Source of the DNA: Manduca sexta
Lineage: Eukaryota > Arthropoda > Insecta > Lepidoptera > Sphingidae
DNA: 64,000 nucleotides
Direction of reading: 5' to 3'
Assembly: GCF_014839805.1 (NCBI RefSeq)
Contig: NC_051115.1
Coordinates: 1,238,600 to 1,302,599, forward strand
Shown here: in pieces, positions 51,301-63,100 of the stretch
Numbering within the stretch: the first letter of the stretch is position 1
How the letters are laid out: every line of letters starts with the position of its first letter
Translations under genes and position numbers: made by a program
The notes under the pieces: generated by a model
Databases searched by the model: none
Told to the model about the DNA's origin: nothing
What the model saw: the letters and a program-made list of their open reading frames with translations, nothing else

Positions 51301-54300
51301 TTGTCACCCGCATTGCTATGGAGGGAAGTGGACAATTAATATTTCCAACTCTTCCCTATCTTTCTATTTGATTATCGTTGTGGGATAATGACACATTAGT
51401 GTTCCCTGAGACTCTGCGAGCTTCACCGCTCGGTGTCATACAATGCCACTGCTGATCCTTACAGGAGTTGTAGTGGTGGGTGTGAGGATGAGAAAGTCTC
51501 TGATTGTCGCTTAGATATTATTTCCTTTAAAGCGTAGATTTCCTTACCTTTTTACTACTATTGAGTTGGATATTCTTTACAATTTTCTTTGTCCGTTTCA
51601 CTTTACTCCGGGCTAGTTTTTTTCTCTGTTTCTCGGTGGGTAGCGCCGGTATTTCCACTTCTATCAATTTTCCCGTGCAATTTGATCCTTCGTACTCTGT
51701 TAGGGACGTTTGATAATCTACAAAAGGAAAAAGCAATCTAATATTATTATTTTTCTAAGCATGGGAGGAGAGGTCCAAAAGTCCAAATGTTAATTCAGTG
51801 AGCATTGTGTAGCAGTGGCGAAAGATAAAATACCCGACACAACATAGACGAGCTTGCCGTTCGCCTGATGGTAAGCGACACGACCGCCCATAAACAGTAA
51901 CACCAACACCTTGAATTACAAAGTATTGTTTGGTATGCCTCGCCTGAGACATGAGATGTTAATTATTATGTCCAGTAGTTACACTGGCTACAATGTTCAA
52001 ACCGGAACACAACAGTCACTACACACTGCTGCTTGGTGACAGTAACTATAATGGTATATGGTCAACTCCGCACATATTCCGACAAAACATATTTTACACC
52101 TTCTGTGATTCCACAGTCAGAGCAATTTGAGGCCTGCACAAGATGTTTAAAAAAGTAATTATATTATATCACAGTTAATTCAAAATCAATTCATTTATAA
52201 TTTTTATCATTAATAATTTAAGAGATTTTATAATCTAGTAATTCATACTTAATTCCAAAACGTACCGTGTTTAAAAAACTAAATTTTTATGTTCAAAATG
52301 TTTATTTTATATCTTTATTTCTTTTTTTTTTTAAATACTTAATGCATGCTGTCTCCTTAGATGTAAGATGCACATTGTTTCATACCATATTTATAATTTA
52401 TCTTTTTTAGAGAACTTATAATAAATAAATAAATCAACAACTCACCCGCACCATCCCACTCATTCTTCACTTCGTCCTTAAGCTCTAATCTCCCGTCGAC
52501 TCCTGGGAGTTCCTTCACATCCTGTGACTCTGATCGTGGGCAGTCTTGTGTTCTCTATAAACATACTATTAATATGATTATCAAACATTACTGGTTTATA
52601 ACCGTGCTTTGCTGGTGGTAGGGGATCGTCCATTAATCACGTGAGGCTCGGAAGAGCGGAGGGGTTCGGAAATAAAATCGATAAATATCACAGGGGGGAG
52701 GGAGGTAAATAGATATTTTTCGTTGATCACGTGATTTAATTTAAATATTTCAATATACTTTGTACAAAAAAAAAATTACACGTGATGATTTTGGGTACGG
52801 AGTAGTTTAAAACCTTATCACATATCACCAGGGGGGCGGGGATTAAAAAACATCACGTGATTAATGGACGACCCCTAGGATATTTTATTTTTTTCAAGAG
52901 TTAGGAATAGCGACTCTAAAATCCTTTTAATGCTATATGACTTTACACCACTACTTTTAATGACTAAAAATAGCATCATTTGCCGTCGTTACTGAACACA
53001 TATTTCATAAAAAAAATACGATGTCACAAAATTATTCCTAAAAAAAGCTATTTTTAGTGAAAAGTGACATTGATTAATTCAAGTTTTCTAAAAACACAAT
53101 ATGTGTATCAAAAAAACATAACTTTTTAAACATAAATTACTCCATTCATGCACTGTTGAGTTTGCATATTTTTCATTACTTTTTTAAACCAATTAGAATG
53201 CTTTGAATTTTTTTTTTGATACCAGTATTCTGGATCACCATGTATAAATAAATCCTACCTTCGTTACATTTTGATTAACAGTCTTGCTTCTCTTCGGAGC
53301 AGATCTCTTCCTCTTCTTATCATTAATGATAGCTTCAAACTCGGCTTCTAAATCATCTACATTATCACTGTCTAATGGAGGGTAGTCAGCGTTGGAAGGG
53401 ACTGGTGAGTCTATAAAAAAAATTACTACAAATTGTTGACTCCTCTATTACAAGGTACTATGTTAAATTTTTTGATTAATATTTCACAAATATAATGTTT
53501 TTTTCTGTAAAAAAAATGTTATAATCCCCAATAAATAAAGGGGGGGACATTGAATTATAGTTTTCTCTAATTTAAGCCAACATGCAATTTTTTAAAGCTC
53601 AAACTTTGCAACATGAATAAAAATTAACATAGAACATTGTTATAGTAACCAGGGTTGTTATGGAGCTCCGTACCCGTAACCGAAACTATCGGATATCCGA
53701 AATAAAAATATATCCGTAACCATAGTAAAGAAATACACTTAACCAAACTTAATGCAAAAACATAACTAAAAACTTCACAGGAAAGCTAAATTCGAGATTT
53801 CGTTTTCTTGGGCGACATAATTATTCTAGGTTTTCTAGTTTTAAAACCAAAATACTGAAGCGATTTTGAAAAAAAAAATATGGGACTAATCTGGAGATAT
53901 TCTTTCGAATAAAAAAATAATTTTCCAAATCGGTTCATAAATGAGCGAGTTCTGAGGTAACAAACATACAAAAAAAAACACGTCGAATTGATAACCTCCT
54001 CCTTTTTTTAAAGTCGGTTAAAAACTTTTCACGGAAAGGAGGTGGCACTACTTCACTGAAACTTCATCCCAAATTAAAACACAGAGGTTTTCCGAACACC
54101 CACGTACCCCAATTAGTTCATCGATAATTAATAATCGACGATGACGACGAACGATAGTTAGTAATCGTCGCCCTACTGTATTACATAATATTTTTATTTT
54201 ACTTTAATCTAATATCCGTAACCGAAACTATCCGAAACTTACGGATAATCCGAAATAATTACATATCCGTAGCCGTATCCGAAACCGATATAATTTTATT

Positions 54301-57300
54301 CCTATATGCATATCCGTATCCATATCCGAAATTGCATATCCATAACATCCCTGATAGTAACCCAGCAAGGTTACAACCCTGTAATTATTTTTTATTTCTT
54401 ACCCCATTCCGTGTATTACGTGTGCATTATCGCTTGCTTTAACAGTGAAGAAAAACATCATGACGAAACCTGCATACCTACATTCTCTATTGGAATTTTG
54501 AGGATGTGTGAAGTCTACCAATCTGCACTACAGCATGATGGACTAAGGCCTAATCTCTCAGTAGTGGAAGAGGCCTGTGCCCAGCAGTAATACAGTACAT
54601 AATGCAGTGCCAATATATTATAGCCCATGCTGACCTACCACAATTACAAATTGACATCTGTATAACTAAAACTAAAAGGATAAACCTATGTGTCCTCAAG
54701 GAAGCTAAATTATTAAGGCACTCACCACATTCTTCCCAATCATTCTTGACCTCATCCTTCAAACTGAGCTGCACTTGATTGTTGTCATCAGGCCGTATGC
54801 TGATTGGTTCATTGTTAACTATTTTCAACCGAGGTGGCCTCGTCACATCGGTTAGGAGACACTCATGGAGGTTCTGTAAAGGTGAGCATAGACTAAAGTA
54901 AAGTGGCAAAAGCCGAAATTCTCTGACAGGCAACTTGAGACAACATATAGATACTTCTTTATCAGTATCACCCTTGACAGAGCAGTTGTGGTCATCATTT
55001 AGGTGTTGGTAGCAAGCTTCACAACACTTTGCCATTCTTCTCTGATGGCAGCCATCCTTGTGCATTCATGTAGTGATGATGAACCATTTACTGTCACATT
55101 TATCTGGTCAATCATTTTATGGGTATTGATATGCATAAATGCAGTATGCAAATCGTTATAATGGTAAGTAGACTTGCAACTGCTACAGCATTACAGTATA
55201 ACATTCTGACGAATGGTACAATACAGGAAAAAGGTTAGATTCCTTCCTAAATGTGCCATTACTGTGAATTCTTGATGTAATGCTCAAGGCAAGTCAGCAT
55301 TACATCACTTGTAACATTGCTTCCTACCTCTAAAAGGGCGATAGATTGGTGGTGAGTGGAACGGACTGCCGAGATGAAGATTCACTAATTCTCAAAAGTT
55401 TTAAGCCCATCATATTTGACCCCCTCTGTTCCTATACTTTTTAATGTTTTTTTTTCAGTATTCTCGAAATCGTCTCCGTACCAACAAAGAAAGCCCTGGG
55501 TGTAGCTATATTATAATTCACAAATCTATTAGTTACCTCATTGGTGTAGGTTTGTAATATTCTAAATGAGTCTTGTACTTGTGCTCTGAATGCCACAATC
55601 CTTTTCAACAGAGCCTCACACTCCCAGCACACGACCAGGGCAGTCAGCGATGTATCATACAACTGAAACAAATATTATAATTAATTTTACATGGGTAAGT
55701 CAGTGTCTACATTTTATGGTAAAAAGTATCCAGAGTATTGTTTAAAAATAAATAAAAATAAAATGCTTTATTCATCACGTAGACAAACACAGTTGCCCTT
55801 ATGATAAGCCAAGGTACATGAGAATATTTAATTATTACTTAAATTAAGCTGCTTATATAACTACAGACATTTTATATAGTTTGGGCTGGTAGAAATGAAG
55901 AAGGACATTGATAATATTATTGCTAGATGAGAGATTTATACTATTCGGATGAATGCTGCAATTAGAATAAGTAGTTTGATATTTTGTGGTGCCTAATCTA
56001 GTGAAAAGATATGGTTGATGGTAAGAAAAACAATTGAAGACCTCCTTGATATAGTAAGTGGAATAAAGGATGTGAAGCTAGACCTGCTGTCGAATGCCAG
56101 ACAACGGAACGCTTTATGTGAGTTTTCTAATAAGATTTGCCCCGGATTGACGCCACGAAGTTGTCCTGCAGGTCGATCGCGGATACAAATCATTTTTTTT
56201 TTATAAAACATATCGTCGGCTAAGAGTGCTGAGCTGCTAACTCCATAATAGACAATTAGTAACAGGATAAAAAAAACTGAATTATTATTTTATTTCTTAC
56301 AACATCTAAAGAATGAAGATCCCGTTGGTAGATATTTCTTTAAGTTTTATATATTTGCACAAAACAACTATTAACTATCAAATGATTTAGAATTATTACA
56401 GAAAAATGGAGTTAGCCATTTTTCGTTTTAGAAAATTAGATTTATATTGGTATTAAATTGGAGTTAGCATTTTATCACATTAAATAAATAATCTTAAATT
56501 TTAAGTAGAATGCGTTTATAAAAAAAATATATTAAACACATGCATATTACTATTAGTACCTATTCAATAATTATGATTAGCAGTGAAATAAAACTTTCAT
56601 AAAAGTCTAAAATTTGTTGGTAACGTCTGCTTTATCACCTACAAGTCGTTATAAGTATTCGACGATAAATATTGCACATCGACATTTGGATACACAAAAC
56701 ACTAAAAATCCCGTGTTTATTACGTGCTGTTAAAATATTTAGGTGTTGTTTTTTGATTAGGGAAAATAAAAAAAAAAGAAAATGTTTTTAACACGATTAC
56801 ATAATTTGGTAAGTAACTCGTCATGTAGCGTACATATTAAACACTAATCATCATTATACATATAATTGCTAAAATAACATTTAAATGAAAACTTTTAATC
56901 AGCTAAATTCTCAAAATTCTCATCATCAGCCTATATCTTTGTCCACTGATATATACATAGGCCTCCCCAAATATGCGCAATTTTACCCTGTCTTCGGGCT
57001 GTCGCATCCAGTTCTTGTCAGCGACCTTTTGTAGATCATCACTCCACCTTGCTTGAAGGCGTCCTACAAATACATTTGCCGAGTCGTGGTCTCCACTCAA
57101 GAACTCGTTTACCCCATCAGTTATCGGTTCTTCGACAGATATGCCCTGCCCACTGCTACTTTAGTTTGCTAATCTTGTCTGCTATGTCGGTGACATTGGT
57201 TCTCTGACGGATGACTTCGTTATGAAGTTTATCCTTCAGAGAAACTCCAAGCATAGCACGTTCCATAGTCGCTGAGCGACCCTGGACTGGGGGACCAGCC

Positions 57301-59404
57301 ACTTTGAGCATTCACGTTTCGGCACCGTAGTTTATGACAGGTAGGACGCATTGGGTGAAAACCTTAATTTTCAGACATTGCGGTAGAAACCACGAGAAAA
57401 CCTGACGTAGTTTACCAATTGCGGCCCAGCCCAGCTGGAATCTCCTTTTAACCTCCTTCTCAAAACTGTTTGTTCCTAATTGCAGAATCTGCCCATGGTA
57501 AAATTATTCGGAAACAACTTTGAGAAGGTGGCCATTGACAACGATAAAACGGTCCTTGATCATAACTTTTGTCTTATCAAGATTCAATGTTAGACTTATT
57601 CGCTGTGAGGCTGATGCTAGGCTGAACACAGCATCTGTTGCAGCTCTTCCAGTGTTTCTGCCATTATCACTATGTCGTCTGCGAATTGCAAGTGCGAGAT
57701 GTAATCACCAGAGTTATGAACAAATCCTACAGTACGCTTTTGAACAGTTTTGGAGATATGCCATCCCCCTGTCTCACGAATTAAATATCTTTGCTCTCAA
57801 AGAGTTCCATATCACTGTCACTATCGGCCATATTATTTACTAGTTTATCAGTGTAATCGTCTACGTCGTGTTAAATTCTTAGATATTTATTCTCGTATTT
57901 GATTGCATGATCGCAAACCTATTTCCATTCTTCAGCCCCGGTAATATTTACTTTTCAATGAATATTGTTTTTACTGTAATCTAATTCATATCCTCGTTTC
58001 TAGCGGCTACATAGCCCTTCAGTCGAAACCACATATTTTAATTTGGATTAAAATCCGGTTGATACGGTGGCAGTCACAACATAGTGTGCCCGTGTTTAGC
58101 AAGTAACTTTTCCACTGAAAATTCTGTTAACCTCTGTGTTTCAGTACCGAATTCGTTTAATATATTTTTCAAAGTTCTCAGTAAATTTCCAGTGGCATTT
58201 GCCACTCGTTCTTGTTGCTTTTTACGATAATTATTTACATTTTAATCCTTATTTTTTTAATCTGTCGGATTAGGTTACAAAATATGTATAAACATTATAG
58301 AAAATTTCGAGTGACTGACTTCGTAAAGGATTCCCTCGTTTTTTATGGATGCCATCATACTTTTGAAAGTTGGGGTCTTTTATTTTGATTAAAATAAAAA
58401 GAACTATCACTGGCTACAGAAATACTTTCCCAAAGATTTCACCAACAATCAATCAATGCGCAATGTTTATCGCTGGATATAGCGATATAAAATACCCAAA
58501 ATTTGCTGATTTATTTGTAAATTTAATATTTTTATATTTACATCGCAGTATGACTCGGCTACCCTTTACTGTATTACTTGGTCACGCAAATTTTCTCTCT
58601 TAACCGTGGATACCAACTATATATAATTCATGATATAAATAACATAAGTATTACTTATGTTTTTTGAGATAAAACATGTACACAAGTGTTATTAAAGCAT
58701 AGAAAGGTATTGAATTGCAAAAAATAATTATGTCTAACTCCTTTAACAAGACTTATTTCTAAGAAATAAAATGGGCTAACTCCCAAGCCAAGCAAGAGGA
58801 TGCCAAATTTTAAGCTTTTATGTATTAACACAATTCAAAAGACAAAATAAATATAGAAAAATTAAAAAGCAAGAATCACCATTGTTCAATAATATCACAC
58901 ACGAAGTAAAATTGTAGTTCTTCTTCATATAGGAGTTATGGTGCCATGCCGCGGGAATTTGAGCTGCACATTTGCCCACAAAATGGCGCCAAATGAGGGA
59001 GTTAGCAAGTTTTACGCGAGTTAATTTCACATCCAAGGAGTTGTCAGATATTATTGAGGCTCAAAAAGTGACATTGTCGTGTGTTAGAGGCACTTGGTAT
59101 GTTTTACGATTTTGTAGAGTTTTGCTCGCTCTATCTGATGGTATCAAAATCTCATTTTCGGTAAAAATGGAGTTAGCAGCTCAGCACTCTTAGCCGACGA
59201 TATGAAAACATGTTTAATGCCGAATTATTGGGGTGGGATAAGGCGTATAAGATATTAAAATGGGATGTTACTCACAGGAATCTCGCTCAGCGTATCCAAA
59301 TAGAATCGTTTTATTTTAGCATCGCGTAAAACGCGAAGTGATCGTCCGAAACACAAACACGACATGCACAGCACTTCCTGGATTATACCGTCTTTGTTCT
59401 CCAT
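36305..59404 (-). CDS. Gene E: ZAD-C2H2 zinc-finger protein, 11 fingers, duplicated acidic/basic exon pair
   Basis: Exons (minus): 59404-59276, 55662-55537, 54873-54726, 53410-53259, 52554-52446, 51717-51548, 50763-50572, 48825-48737, 47591-47469, 46655-46548, 45365-45263, 44483-44371, 44150-44042, 38524-38426, 37990-37874, 36469-36305 (TGA). Total 2052 nt, 683 aa plus stop; all phases agree. ZAD halves: [13 protein letters not shown] and [12 protein letters not shown]. Two acidic exons end [13 protein letters not shown] and [13 protein letters not shown], each followed by a basic exon ([28 protein letters not shown]). The linker exon ([14 protein letters not shown]) carries finger 1 (CESC). 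Finger 4 (CRTCSHVSH...) is split by an intron and His-rich. The last finger is completed across an intron (CEYC...HYRQ|VH), followed by a roughly 50-residue tail with a Pro-rich patch. Strong Kozak (AAAATGG). The intron at 44041-38525 contains a full-length but dead LINE. Confidence 0.9.
36608..37000 (+). repeat. Dispersed repeat family R5
   Basis: From AATGCTTTATTCATCACGTA to GAAACTCCGGGCTT, including ACGCGTCGCGATCCTCACCG. Other copies: 1368-1660(+), 22213-22280(+), 29277-30015(+, split by a TIR element), 49835-49965(-), 55750-55920(+). Confidence 0.65.
37576..37862 (+). repeat. Dispersed repeat (CTACATAGTATAAA type)
   Basis: Shares CTACGCAACGGATTT, GAGTGATTCAAGAGGAAGG and a CCCGTGCGAAGCCGGG end with 49395-49605. 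It stops 12 bp before the donor boundary of the gene E exon at 37874. Confidence 0.6.
38032..38368 (+). mobile_element. SINE family 1, full length
   Basis: In the intron of gene E between exons 38426 and 37990; boxes A and B intact, (ATT)n tail. Confidence 0.8.
38967..40271 (-). pseudogene. Reverse transcriptase domain of the LINE (434 aa open frame)
   Basis: Longest intact piece of ORF2. RT fingers/palm motifs include [40 protein letters not shown] and catalytic YADD. It continues to a natural stop. Not functional alone, because the endonuclease is in a different frame. Confidence 0.85.
40795..41823 (-). pseudogene. APE-type endonuclease domain of the LINE
   Basis: Open for 342 codons. Endonuclease signatures in order: [47 protein letters not shown]. 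The end reads through a frameshift; the following segment continues in another frame at 40910-40680. Confidence 0.8.
42426..43169 (-). pseudogene. ORF1 of the LINE (frameshifted)
   Basis: Starts [18 protein letters not shown], then shifts frame near 43080 and again near 42600. Middle part has a coiled region followed by [13 protein letters not shown] and a later [13 protein letters not shown] segment, as in L1/CR1 ORF1 RNA-binding proteins. Confidence 0.6.
43860..44030 (-). repeat. Dispersed repeat with TTGCACCCCCCTCCCGGCG
   Basis: Related copies at 21400-21625 and 24575-24690. Shared TAAGTCACTGAATAAA-like block and GGGGGGTGCA core. Confidence 0.55.
45822..46142. mobile_element. TIR element with AGGGGNCGTTCAAGTATTA ends
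   Basis: Left end AGGGGTCGTTCAAGTATTA, right end TAATACTTGAACGGCCCCT. Related, more decayed copies at 48962-49350 and 50-198. Confidence 0.6.
46249..46525 (+). mobile_element. Non-autonomous Helitron, 277 bp
   Basis: Inserted as A|TC...CTAG|T, the Helitron target rule. Starts TCTTTATATATAAAAATGAA; ends ACGTCTGTCGGGTCAGCTAG. Lies 22 bp from the donor of the gene E exon at 46548. Confidence 0.7.
46830..47000 (-). mobile_element. SINE family 2, partial
   Basis: Contains GTTCCGTCCCGTGATGTGAT and the box-B region (GGGATCGAACCCGCGACCTC). Confidence 0.6.
47279..47442. mobile_element. Short TIR element (GGGTAAGACCGG ends)
   Basis: GGGGTAAGACCGG at left, CCGGTCTTACCC near right. Lies in gene E next to the exon at 47469. 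Confidence 0.45.
47625..47815. repeat. 42-bp tandem repeat
   Basis: Units CAATATCTCTACAGCGAAAA plus TACCCCTATACCGAAAATAC, about 4.5 copies. Lies about 30 bp upstream, in gene sense, of the acceptor at 47592 in gene E. Codon-length unit gives a spurious ORF. Confidence 0.8.
48430..48698 (-). mobile_element. SINE family 2, near full length
   Basis: Ends GCCACCGAGGCAGTC on the plus strand and begins with a CA tract; directly follows a family-3 repeat. Confidence 0.65.
48962..49350. mobile_element. TIR element, same family as 45822
   Basis: GCCGTTCAAGTGTTACGTAA at left and TACGTAATACTTGAACACCC at right, with an apparent internal restart near 49050. Confidence 0.5.
50003..50317. mobile_element. 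Palindromic TTAA MITE, second copy
   Basis: Same family as 17824; begins TTAAGGTGGTAGCTCAAGG and ends at ACACCTTAA, right arm shortened. In gene E. Confidence 0.7.
50784..51070 (-). mobile_element. SINE family 1, full length
   Basis: Begins about 20 bp upstream of the acceptor of the linker exon of gene E (50763). Ends CAACTAGGCTATCGCCGC. Confidence 0.8.
52619..52877. mobile_element. TIR element with GGGGATCGTCCATTAATCAC ends
   Basis: Inverted ends GATCGTCCATTAATCACGTG and CACGTGATTAATGGACGACC. A partial relative lies at 47915-48123. In gene E. Confidence 0.6.
53650..54353. mobile_element. hAT-type non-autonomous element, 704 bp
   Basis: Flanked by an exact 8-bp duplication ATAGTAAC (53642-53649 and 54354-54361). 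Ends CAGGGTTGTTATGGA and TCCATAACATCCCTG are inverted repeats. 8-bp target duplication and CAGGG ends indicate hAT. Interior has CCGTAACC repeats and an internal piece resembling 4970-5100. Confidence 0.85.
54419..54605 (+). mobile_element. SINE family 1, 5'-truncated
   Basis: About 65 bp downstream of the hAT element, in gene E. Confidence 0.65.
55663..59275. other. Intron 1 of gene E
   Basis: 3.6 kb separating the two ZAD halves. Holds a family-5 repeat (55750-55920) and a degraded RTE-type LINE 3' portion (about 56930-57850). The remainder is AT-rich with no recognised feature. Confidence 0.5.
56930..57850 (-). mobile_element. 3' portion of an RTE-type LINE (pseudogene fragment)
   Basis: In intron 1 of gene E. 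Reverse-strand reading, over several frames, gives the RT region just after the catalytic motif (DDIVIMAE...), then a C-terminus [18 protein letters not shown] typical of RTE-like elements. Frameshifts throughout. Confidence 0.65.
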
Positions 59405-60121
59405 TTTATCACAAGTTTAGTATAGCTCGTACATATAAACAGCACTCATAATTTCACTACGAGGAAGAAAAACCCCTTTCACTTAAAAAAAAATTAACTC
59501 GGCGAAACCATTTTCTGAGAACATGCACGTATTATTATTTTTTTATGAATGAATTACACCTCTATTTTTATCAACAAGGTCTAATGTTGGTTAATTTGTT
59601 AGAAATACTGTAAAACTTATAAAATTAACTAAATATTTGTCTTTCAAACAAGACGAACAAAACAAACCGCCGCCATTTTTAAAACAAACTGAATGACATT
59701 TGACAGCATACAGATATAAATAGTAGAGATGCACCTTGGAAGCGAATGACTGACGCATTTTGGCATTATCGGTTTTTAGTCTATATATTATTAAAATTTA
59801 CAACACCTACGATTTTAATTAAAAACAGAGATCATTTTAGTTTCAATTTAACTGTAACGTTACAATGTAGTACATATTATTTACCCATAGGCATATAAGC
59901 ACGGACAATAACATAATTAGGAAATAAAATCTAGTTTGTTCATTTGAAAAGTCAATTTAAATTTGTTTGATGGCAACACCGGGTAAAGCAGCCATTTTGT
60001 GGTGTCGTGTTGAGTTGAACGTTCTTTACCAAATTTCGTCTATTTTACATGGGAGTATTACTTCTTGTTGTGATTTGAAAAGTAATCAAAACAATATTGT
60101 ATCGGCAAATTATTAACAGAA
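59405..60121. promoter_or_regulatory. Shared head-to-head promoter region of genes E and F
   Basis: 717 bp separate the two start codons. GCCATTTTT (59672) and GCCATTTTG (59991) match the core of the YY1/Pho-type element common near TATA-less insect promoters, one nearer each gene. No TATA box was obvious. That both genes use this stretch is inferred from layout only. Confidence 0.45.
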
Positions 60122-63100
60122 ATGGAACAGGGTGTTGATAATAACTACACGACGGTGTGCTGCACTTGTCTAAGCAGCGGTCGCAATCTATTTTCATTAA
60201 CTAATTCGACTCATGTTCTTCAAATATTTCGTTTGCTTATGCACGACTACACCGGAGACAGGGTGAGTGCGAGATTTAAAAACTTCGGAAGTCCGAAGTT
60301 AGAACCCTTCCATTGTGATATACACCGGAAGCGGAATTGAATTACGTAAATGGGTCAATAGACTTTATCGTATTTTTATGTTTTAAGTTAATCGAAAAAT
60401 AAAGTAATACAGTATTATGGTAGTAATGCAATGTTTGTTTTCATTGGCCTTGCATATTGTTTATGAGAATATCAAATAGCCTTGAACTTTTATGTGCCAA
60501 ATCAAATCGCACTTCCATAAATTCAGTTTTTTATAATAAAAAGTCCGATTGTACATAAATATATGAATTTACTTTTATTATTTAGAATAAATTTGTGGTA
60601 ATTATGATTTTTTATTATGTATTACGACGAAAACTGTACATATTTCGATGGCTAGGAGAGAATTTAAGTTGTCTAAGTAGGTTTACTACCAAACCCATCT
60701 TAAAAAGTTAATAAACGAAAAAAAAACTTTTTAATGAATTTTTTTTTTCTTCAGTTAGTATATTTTTTTAAATGGGCTTGATAGTAAACAGGGACTAACA
60801 GATACGATAGTTAATTAACTTATTCCTAAGTAGTTAATTAACTCCTAATTAGGAGGCATAGATTTATCGAGTTTTTTAATGCTTAATGCGACCTTGGGGC
60901 TTAGAGTAGATTTTGGTCTACATGGAGTAAGGAAAACCTTTTACCTAGTTTATAAAAATATTATATAAACGCTTTTTTTCGTGCTTTAAAGTTCATCGAA
61001 CTTAACGCACGTAACTTTAGGCAAGTGGAAATTGACCAATCAGAATGAAATACCAATCTAAATTCTAAAGTTGAATTTTTTATTTCCTAGCAAATCCCGC
61101 ACCACGTTCTTTCTAAAACTATACGAGAATGTAGAGACCATATCAACTGGTCCTACGTATACTAATACAAGCGCAAAATCGCTATTTTATAGGAAACCGT
61201 TCAAAAATTCAAAACATGTAACTTTTAGATTAATTAATATATATATTTGAAATTTGGCTGAAATGCTGATGATGATTTGTAATTTTGTAAATTAAAATCA
61301 CAGGAAAGTGGTGACATTATTAGTTTTTTTATACTTTAGGGAATAGCGAGATACATTGATCTAAGCAACTTTGTAGACAGTTCATTATCTTAAAATGTTG
61401 TTTCTTGCACCACCGCACTAGTGTGTCTTCGTACCTATTAGATATTTTAAAACAAATATCATAGACTTGAGAATATGATGGATTAGTCGGTTTTTGCTAT
61501 TGCACTTTATCTTTATCTTTGTCTCGTTCTGTCTCGGCTAGACCCAAAACCTGAGTTCTTGTTGACTTGTTTTAGGTCCCAACATTTCATACATTTCCCA
61601 TTCATAATTATTAACGTGCCCAAATTATTTTGTCACGTGTTACTACTGCCACGCGTACCATTCGCCATCCCTACTTTAGGCCTTACTCCACTAAGCTGGC
61701 TTCAAAAGCATTTTGAATTCAGGAAGGGGGCGAATAATTTGACACAAGTACATACTTGTTATTCTAAAGGGACAGCCTCTTCACCTCACCTCGCCCTGCC
61801 CTAAAACCTAACCGTTCAAGAACCCATCTTCCATTCCAGTTAGGCGAGACGATTCCGGAACTGGAGCAGCTGGTGTGCTGGGAGTGCCTTGCGGTGATGA
61901 AGAGGTTCGTCAAGTTCAAATGGCAGGTGCACAACGCGCAGGAACATCTGAGGGTGCTGGCGCTGAGCAGGACGCAAGAGGTAATGCAGGATGTGCTGTC
62001 TCAGTTGGTTATTATAGCCAGCAATCGTGAATGAATGAATCCTTCCTAGCTGAATTTCGGCTACGGAGGCCAATCTCAACACAGGTCAATCAGGTACGCA
62101 GATGTTATAGTGTACAAGTGTGTGCAATACTCAGCACTCTCTGTTCCTTCTCATAGTCTGGTGAGACGGCAGATATGACCGGAGAGAGATCAGCAGGACC
62201 AACGGCATTACGTGCTTTCCGAGGCACGGGTGTATAACACCGCCAACTTCCTGACTCCGAGCTGCGACTGAGTAATTTTTGAGACGAACCCATAACCTCA
62301 GCGCGATAGTCGTACTCGTACAGCGTACGCATTACAACTAAGCTACCTAGGCTGTCAACCATATCAAGTACATTCCCGCGTGACGAAGGGAGGGGGCGGT
62401 GTAGGGGCTAGTGTCTACGTAAAGAACATCACAATATTTTCCTAAATATATTATACTAATATTATGAAAAGGAGCAGTTTGACTTGTAGGGTCTCATCTC
62501 TGGAATAATTGAACCGATATTCAAAATTCCAGTAGCAAGTAACATTACTTCTAGAGTACTATTGGCTTTTATTATCGTAAAATAAAAAGCGGGAATTTCA
62601 TCCTTAAATTTCTTTTCACGCGGAAATACGCTAGTTATCAATAAAAAATATAAAATTAATGACGAATAACTATTTATTATTTCATAGGCTTGTTTCTTTT
62701 AGAAACAAAACTTCATTTTGATATAATCGTATTTTCAGACCATACCTGAGAAATTCTGTATTAGGAAATATCTAAGGTGTGTGAAATCTACCAACCCGCA
62801 CTAAGCCAGCGTGGTGGACTAAGGCCTATTCCCTCTCAATAGAGGAGGCCCGTGCCCAACAGTGGGACAGTATATAATACAGGGCTGATATTCATTATTA
62901 TCGTATTTTCAGATGGTGGACCACTCATACATGTCGCAATCCCTCTCCACTCTAGAAGTGGACACCAAAAACGACTACGACAAGATATTCTTCGACTTCT
63001 CATTCGGTGGCGATGACTGTCAACAGTACATTGCAATTACTACGTCTGAAAACGTTAAGAACGAACAATATGACGTCATTCAGGCCGTGAGGGATAATAT

